From NCBI RefSeq assembly GCF_017313785.1, contig NZ_JAFLNL010000009.1, positions 1 to 64,000 on the forward strand: a DNA stretch of 64,000 bases, read 5' to 3'. The stretch comes from Flagellimonas aurea (GTDB lineage Bacteria; Bacteroidota; Bacteroidia; Flavobacteriales; Flavobacteriaceae). The translations under genes were made by a program, and so were the position numbers. The notes below the pieces were generated by a model. That model searched no databases and was not told where the DNA came from. It saw only the letters and a program-made list of their open reading frames with translations. This document shows, piece after piece, positions 59,217-64,000 of this stretch (position 1 is its first letter; each line of letters opens with the position of its first letter).

Positions 59217-61385
59217 ATGAAAAAGAACTTTATTTTGGCACTATTGGTTATTCTTGTTGCAGTAGCTTCCTGCAGTTTTACCAATAAGTCTTTTGATAAC
59301 GACGACAAGGATAAATTTTTGTTGGAATTGATTTCCTATGTACTTGAAAAAGGGCACTATGAGCCCAAGGAAGTAAACGATAGCTTCAGTTCCAATGTTT
59401 TTGATGACTTTATAGAGGTTATCGACCCTACCAAAAGATATTTTTTGCAAAGTGATATCGACGAATTTGAAAAATATAGGTTCATGATCGATGATGAGAT
59501 CAGGAACACCGATATTACCTTCTTCAATGTTGTGTACCAACGCTTGATGGTTCGTATGCAAGAGGCAAAGGAAATTTACGGAGATGTCCTTGCCCAGCCT
59601 TTTGATTATACTATAGATGAAACCATCGAGATAGATTACGACAAACAAGAGTTCGCTACCAGTAAAAAAGAGCTTAAGGAGCGTTGGAGAAAGCAATTAA
59701 AATACAACACCCTTAACGTTTTTGACAATAAGATTGAAAATCAGATAGCTGATTCGGAAGCAGATTTGGACGTCGATGCGGCCTATGCCTTCAACGAAAT
59801 CCCAGGTTCCATAGATAAGGTCACAACAGAAGAAGAAGCCAGGGAGGTTACAAAAAACACCTTGGATGAATTTTTCGATTTCGTGGACGATTTGGAACGT
59901 AAGGATTGGTTTGTTCAGTACTTGAATACCATTGTAGAAGAATTCGACCCTCATACTTTCTATTTTGCCCCAGAAGAAAAAGAGAAGTTCGATATTGGCA
60001 TGTCCGGTAAGTTTGAAGGAATCGGTGCCAGATTGCAGAAGAAACCAGAAGGAGCAAAGATTGTGGAAATCATTTCCGGGGGACCCGTTTGGAGGGACCA
60101 AAGTCTTGAAGTTGGCGATCAAATCCTTAAAGTTGGCCAAGAAGGAGAAGAGCCCATCAATATTGTGGGAATGCGATTGGAAGACGCCATTAAATTGATT
60201 AAAGGCCCAGAAGGTACCGTAGTGGACCTTACCGTAAGAAAAGTAGATGGAACTATTGAAACAGTTTCCATCACAAGGGATGTAGTTGAGCTTGAAGAAT
60301 CCTATGCAAAATCCGCGACAATCGATGCCGGGGAGAATAAATATGGATTGATCAACCTTCCCAAGTTTTATATTGATTTTGAAAATTATGCCGAAAGGAA
60401 TGCCGCGACCGATGTTGCCAAGGAATTGGAGCGACTCAAAGAGGCAGGTGCGGAAGGAATTATCTTGGATTTGAGGGACAACGGCGGAGGATCCTTGAAA
60501 ACAGTAGTCGATATGGCAGGACTCTTCATCAAGGACGGACCTATAGTACAGGTGCGTTCCTCCGGTCAGCGCAAGGAAGTCCATGAGGATAAAGACGAAA
60601 GAATCCAGTGGGATGGTCCATTGGTGATTTTGGTGAACGAATTATCCGCATCGGCCTCCGAGATATTGGCGGCTGCAATGCAGGACTACAAAAGGGCCGT
60701 TATTATCGGAAGCAAACAAACTTTCGGAAAGGGAACCGTCCAAAATATATTTCCTTTGGATGATATAGTGCGAGGGAACGAACATGGAGATTTAGGAGCG
60801 ATAAAGTTGACTACCCAAAAATTTTACCGTATCAATGGAGGCTCTACCCAATTGGAAGGTGTAAAAAGCGATATTGTAGTTCCAGACAGATATAGTTATA
60901 TCGATTTGGGCGAGCGAGATCAACAGAACCCATTAGGTTGGGATAAAATTACCGCTGCCGACTACAAAGTATGGGATGGCTATATCGATTTTGAAGATGC
61001 CGTTAAAAAGAGCAAGGAACGTATGGCCAAGAATGAGCAGATCAAGCTTATCGAGGAAAATGCCAAATGGCTCAAGGAGCAACAGGATGAAAATGTTATT
61101 TCCCTGAACTATGATAAATACGTGAGCAAAGAAGAAGAAGCAAAGAAACGTTCGGAAAAATTCAAAAGCTTAAGGGATTACGATTCCAAATTGTCCTTTA
61201 GTTCACTGAACTATGAGAAAGAATTGTTCACCCAAGATTCTGTATTAAGGGAAAAAAGAGATAGATGGCACAAGGATCTAGCTCGTGATATTTACGTGGA
61301 AGAGGCCGTAAACGTGCTCAAGGATCTTCATAAGAACAATATCAAGAAAAAAGACGGCGAATTGGCCAGTGTTAACAAAGGCTAA
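59217..61385 (+). CDS. C-terminal processing protease (S41, Prc/Tsp) lipoprotein
   Basis: The 722-residue protein has a lipobox (LVAVASC, Cys19), an N-terminal helical region (TKRYFLQSDIDEFEKYRFMI), a PDZ domain (about 250-340; GIGARLQKKPEGAKIVEIIS, GPEGTVVDLTVRKVDG), and the S41 catalytic core with Ser in NELSASASEILAAAMQ and Lys in GSKQTFGKGTVQN. The C-terminal DUF3340-like segment (about 570-700) matches the long Prc form. It degrades or matures proteins from their C-termini in the periplasm, including peptidoglycan hydrolases. It has its own terminator. Confidence 0.94.
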   Translation: MKKNFILALLVILVAVASCSFTNKSFDNDDKDKFLLELISYVLEKGHYEPKEVNDSFSSNVFDDFIEVIDPTKRYFLQSDIDEFEKYRFMIDDEIRNTDITFFNVVYQRLMVRMQEAKEIYGDVLAQPFDYTIDETIEIDYDKQEFATSKKELKERWRKQLKYNTLNVFDNKIENQIADSEADLDVDAAYAFNEIPGSIDKVTTEEEAREVTKNTLDEFFDFVDDLERKDWFVQYLNTIVEEFDPHTFYFAPEEKEKFDIGMSGKFEGIGARLQKKPEGAKIVEIISGGPVWRDQSLEVGDQILKVGQEGEEPINIVGMRLEDAIKLIKGPEGTVVDLTVRKVDGTIETVSITRDVVELEESYAKSATIDAGENKYGLINLPKFYIDFENYAERNAATDVAKELERLKEAGAEGIILDLRDNGGGSLKTVVDMAGLFIKDGPIVQVRSSGQRKEVHEDKDERIQWDGPLVILVNELSASASEILAAAMQDYKRAVIIGSKQTFGKGTVQNIFPLDDIVRGNEHGDLGAIKLTTQKFYRINGGSTQLEGVKSDIVVPDRYSYIDLGERDQQNPLGWDKITAADYKVWDGYIDFEDAVKKSKERMAKNEQIKLIEENAKWLKEQQDENVISLNYDKYVSKEEEAKKRSEKFKSLRDYDSKLSFSSLNYEKELFTQDSVLREKRDRWHKDLARDIYVEEAVNVLKDLHKNNIKKKDGELASVNKG

Positions 61386-61403
61386 GATTGTCCAATGAAA
61401 TAT

Positions 61404-61436
61404 AAAAAAGCCAACTCCTCGGAGTTGGCTTTTTTT
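61404..61436. terminator. Terminator of the S41 protease gene
   Basis: CCAACTC and GAGTTGG pair around CTCG, extended by AAAAAAG and CTTTTTTT, giving a strong symmetrical hairpin 19 bp beyond the stop. It works on the plus strand and also in reverse. Confidence 0.95.
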
Positions 61437-61543
61437 GTTGTGGCCAGTTGACATAAATAGAAAAATATGATCAAAGAAGTTTTATTTTTTTAGGATGTAT
61501 TTATTTGCAAAATTTGGCCCTTAAACCCGATCAAATTTATTTG

Positions 61544-62341
61544 ATGAAGAATAGAACCCTTTACGCGGTGTTGATGTTTGTTTGCATTGTAGGCTTTTGG
61601 CTGTTCGAAAACTTTTATACGCCAGCAACCTATTCCAAACCCAATGGGCCGGAAACCAATGCTGTCGAAGCCAATTTGTTGCCAAGGTCTACCACAGGTG
61701 AAATTGTGGAACATAGTTTCTATACTTTATCCTATAGCGAACCACATGAGCAAGCGGAGTGGGTGGCATATACGCTCAAGCAAGAGCACCTAACGTATGA
61801 TGATAGGGAGCGACCATATTTTATCGAGGACCCAAAGGTATCCACTAAGTCGGCCGATTGGCGAAATTACAGAGGTTCGGGGTATGATAGGGGACATTTG
61901 CTCCCGGCAGGCGACCGCCGGTTCTCGGAACAAGCCTATAACGAAACCTTTTATACCAGTAATATTAGCCCCCAGAACAAAGATTTCAATGCCGGAATCT
62001 GGAACCGTTTGGAACAGCAAGTGCGTTATTGGTGCAAAAAGGAAGGAGAACTCTTTGTGGTCACCGGAGGTGTTTTGGAAGAAGGCTTGCCACAAATAGG
62101 GGATGAAGATGTGGATGTGCCCCGAGCATATTATAAAATTGTGATGAAAGGTTCCGGGGACAATACAAAGGTTCTTGCTTTTTTGATTCCAGCGGAAGAA
62201 AGTCAAAAGCCATTACAGGATTTTTTGGTTTCCGTGGATGAGGTCGAGAAAAGGACCGGAATCGATTTTTTTGAAAAACAGCCTGATGCGTGGCAGTCGC
62301 GAATCGAGTCAAAAGTGGATGCCGAAGGCTGGAAATTCTAG
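61544..62341 (+). CDS. Membrane-anchored or secreted DNA/RNA non-specific endonuclease
   Basis: The 265-residue NUC1/EndA-type nuclease has an N-terminal hydrophobic segment (about 6-24, LYAVLMFVCIVGFWLF), then the betabetaalpha-metal core: GSGYDRGHLLPAGDRRF with the catalytic His in DRGH, TSNISPQNKDFNAGIWNRLE with the metal-binding Asn, and a later AYYKIVMKG. It cleaves DNA and RNA without sequence preference, probably at the cell surface for nutrient use or defence. The ATG at 61544 is preferred. It overlaps the rodA stop tail to tail (CTAG). Confidence 0.92.
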   Translation: MKNRTLYAVLMFVCIVGFWLFENFYTPATYSKPNGPETNAVEANLLPRSTTGEIVEHSFYTLSYSEPHEQAEWVAYTLKQEHLTYDDRERPYFIEDPKVSTKSADWRNYRGSGYDRGHLLPAGDRRFSEQAYNETFYTSNISPQNKDFNAGIWNRLEQQVRYWCKKEGELFVVTGGVLEEGLPQIGDEDVDVPRAYYKIVMKGSGDNTKVLAFLIPAEESQKPLQDFLVSVDEVEKRTGIDFFEKQPDAWQSRIESKVDAEGWKF

Positions 62342-63621
62342 ATACCGTCCTTCAAGCGATTGGAGTCCAGTTTCAGGAAAATAAATAATAGCATCGTGAA
62401 GAAAATCAAACCGGAACCACCATAACTAAAAAACGGCAGGGGCACTCCAATAGTAGGCAACAGTCCGATCACCATTCCTATATTGATAAAGTAGTGGAAT
62501 ACCAAAATCGAAATTACTCCATAGCCGTACATTCGGCTAAAATCGCTCTTCTGGCGCTCTGCTATATATATCAACCGTAAAAAGAACAGGGAGAACAATA
62601 AAATTACAGTGGCAGTGCCCAAAAAGCCCCACTCTTCGCCAACGGAACTAAATATGTAATCGGTATGCTGTTCAGGTACAAAATCACCCTTGGTCCGGGT
62701 GCCTTCAAGGAATCCTTTACCTGTAAATCCACCGGATTCAATTGCTTTTTCAGATTGATAGGTGTTGTAACCAATGGTCTTGCGTATTTCGTCCAATTTA
62801 TCCTCATCCTTTTCCAAGCTCAACCACAGTGCAAATCGGTCTCGGTGACGCTGTTCAAAAACGTTCTCGAAAACAAAATTTACGGACAGGGAAAACAGAA
62901 TGGAAACCACAATTACACCCAGTACGGGAAGTAAAGGAATCTTAACCGAAGCCTTTTTGAAGGTATAGACCAATAGGGTGAGAATAATCAATCCAATGGA
63001 GACCCAGACAGTTCCGAACATCAAGGTAGTGGCGAACAAGACGACGGCGAAGATCAAAATTCCCAAATAATAAATAGGGAAGCCTTCTCTAAAAAGTACA
63101 AAGAACAACGAAAAATATATCAACGAACTCCCAGGGTCGGGCTGTGGTAAAATCAAAATAGCGGGCAACAGAATAATTATCAAGGCATAAATTTGATGCT
63201 TTCCTGTTCGTATATCCGTTTGTATATCGCTTAAAAACTTAGCTAATGCCAACGAAGTGGTAACCTTGGCCAGTTCCGAAGGCTGCAGGTTAAAAAAACC
63301 AAGATCGTACCATGATGTGGCTCCAGCTATTGTTTTTCCGAAAACAAATAATCCTAACAAGAGAATTATGGAGACCACATAGAAAATTGAAGAAAATCGT
63401 TCAAAAAAGGTCGATTCAACAAAAAGCACGAATATGATTCCCAAAAAAGCCACACCCATAAAAAAGAGTTGCTTTCCATAAAGGGTCGAGAAATCAAAAA
63501 TTGATGTGTCCGCATCTCCTACCGAAGTTGAGTAAATGTTGAGCCACCCTATAAAAACCAAAAGCGCATAGAGGATTACACTGATCCAATCCAATCTGCC
63601 AAACGGGCCTCTACCAGACAT
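62338..63621 (-). CDS. rodA: Peptidoglycan polymerase RodA
   Basis: The 427-residue SEDS-family protein has about ten membrane helices. Features: WYDLGFFNLQPSELAKVTTS with the conserved Pro/Ser/Glu patch, LPQPDPGSSLIY, a long loop with GKGFLEGTRTKGDFVPEQHT (catalytic Asp/His region), FSSVGEEWGFLG and the C-terminal GVPLPFFSYGGSGLI. It polymerises glycan strands for cell elongation with PBP2. Its start overlaps the PBP2 stop by 11 bp, so the pair is translated together. It is likely downstream of mreBCD genes outside the window. Confidence 0.95.
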   Translation of the reverse strand: MSGRGPFGRLDWISVILYALLVFIGWLNIYSTSVGDADTSIFDFSTLYGKQLFFMGVAFLGIIFVLFVESTFFERFSSIFYVVSIILLLGLFVFGKTIAGATSWYDLGFFNLQPSELAKVTTSLALAKFLSDIQTDIRTGKHQIYALIIILLPAILILPQPDPGSSLIYFSLFFVLFREGFPIYYLGILIFAVVLFATTLMFGTVWVSIGLIILTLLVYTFKKASVKIPLLPVLGVIVVSILFSLSVNFVFENVFEQRHRDRFALWLSLEKDEDKLDEIRKTIGYNTYQSEKAIESGGFTGKGFLEGTRTKGDFVPEQHTDYIFSSVGEEWGFLGTATVILLFSLFFLRLIYIAERQKSDFSRMYGYGVISILVFHYFINIGMVIGLLPTIGVPLPFFSYGGSGLIFFTMLLFIFLKLDSNRLKDGI

Positions 63622-64000
63622 ACTCGTTTATCTTGAAAGGTTCGCCGCTATAGGGTTTGGCATACTCGTGTTCCAAAGTTTTTTCCAACATGCGTTTTTC
63701 CAGGTCCGTCCTTGTAATTTCCCCTTTTATGTATTTTTCGATCAATAGGGAGGCAATATGCCCAGCATATCGAGAACCATAATACCCATTTTCAATATAA
63801 ACTGCCAATGCTATCTGAGGATTCTCAACAGGAGCAAAGGCTACAAAAACGGAGTGGTCCGTCAATTGCATCCGTTCACCATCAATTCGGATATAATTTT
63901 CAACAGTTCCGGTTTTCCCGGCAATATCGATACCTGGAATTTTTACCCATCGAGCAGTTCCATATTCATAGACGTTGGCCATTCCCTCGATCACAGGGTC
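63611..64000 (-). CDS. mrdA: Penicillin-binding protein 2, C-terminal part (runs off the end)
   Basis: Only the last 130 or so residues are within the window. The transpeptidase KTGT box is seen in GIDIAGKTGTVENYIR, with DHSVFVAFAPVENPQIALAV following, and a C-terminal YIKGEITRTDLEKRMLEKTL tail. It cross-links peptidoglycan strands made by RodA during elongation. The reading frame stays open to the last base, so the gene continues beyond 64000. It is the upstream partner of rodA with an 11-bp overlap. Confidence 0.93.
   Translation of the reverse strand, partial: DPVIEGMANVYEYGTARWVKIPGIDIAGKTGTVENYIRIDGERMQLTDHSVFVAFAPVENPQIALAVYIENGYYGSRYAGHIASLLIEKYIKGEITRTDLEKRMLEKTLEHEYAKPYSGEPFKINEYVW

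Noticed and set aside
59697-60584. A 295-codon open frame on the minus strand
   Set aside because: It is entirely antisense to the S41 protease core, with rare-codon-like composition and no protein motif.

Overview
The window reads as a chromosomal segment of a marine-type member of the Bacteroidota, family Flavobacteriaceae (Muricauda/Allomuricauda-like is my guess, from gene content only). The grounds are: an arginine operon built around an acylornithine transcarbamylase (ArgF') rather than ArgF; an HMG-CoA reductase plus GYDIA-type GHMP kinase pair; a DPP-IV/POT pair; a DUF2064 arsenosugar-type glycosyltransferase; flavobacterial outer-membrane proteins; weak or absent Shine-Dalgarno sites; and dispersed palindromes containing a TCGAGCGCAGTCGAGA core. 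I see no prophage, insertion sequence, CRISPR array or rRNA. There is one tRNA (Phe).

Layout. 0-3.8 kb: a P-loop protein, a frameshifted GNAT acetyltransferase, an M1 peptidase, and a low-GC VOC gene next to hairpin repeats and a clipped 5' gene remnant. 3.8-13.8 kb: a ten-gene minus-strand arginine operon (acyltransferase-argG-argC-proC-argD-argF'-SDR-argB-argE-argH), with palindromic repeats in four of its gene junctions and an unexpected SDR dehydrogenase inside it. 14-20.7 kb: three membrane or lipid-linked glycosyltransferases co-directional with an Fe-S membrane protein and an FAD oxidoreductase. 20.8-23.9 kb: a GH113-like lipoprotein and a tandem amidase pair, the first member of which has lost its active site. 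23.9-26.3 kb: arsM, purine nucleoside phosphorylase and a DUF2064 glycosyltransferase, i.e. part of an arsenosugar pathway. 26.4-39.2 kb: a hybrid histidine kinase, small proteins, a GH3-type adenylating enzyme, a zincin, cardiolipin synthase, stress-type small proteins, a catalytically degenerate SRAP protein, AraC and XRE regulators, and another low-GC gene. 39.3-47.3 kb: tRNA-Phe, then coaX, an outer-membrane protein, a TPR protein, lptC, a small membrane protein, a CNNM/CBS protein and a PpiD-like isomerase. 47.3-64 kb: mevalonate-pathway genes, DPP-IV plus peptide transporter, a broken comEC, an NlpC/P60 lipoprotein, lpxB, surE, a C-terminal processing protease, a secreted nuclease, rodA and the end of the PBP2 gene.

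How the genes work together. The arginine operon appears to encode a full route from glutamate to arginine through acylated intermediates and acylcitrulline. From coaX through lptC and ppiD, and from surE through lpxB, rodA and PBP2, the window is rich in envelope biogenesis. DPP-IV and the POT transporter form a peptide cleavage-and-uptake pair. The strongest surprises are comEC with two independent lesions, the pseudoamidase translated directly ahead of an intact paralogue, the SRAP protein lacking its catalytic residues, the partial arsenosugar cluster, and a perfect palindrome just upstream of a small XRE regulator.
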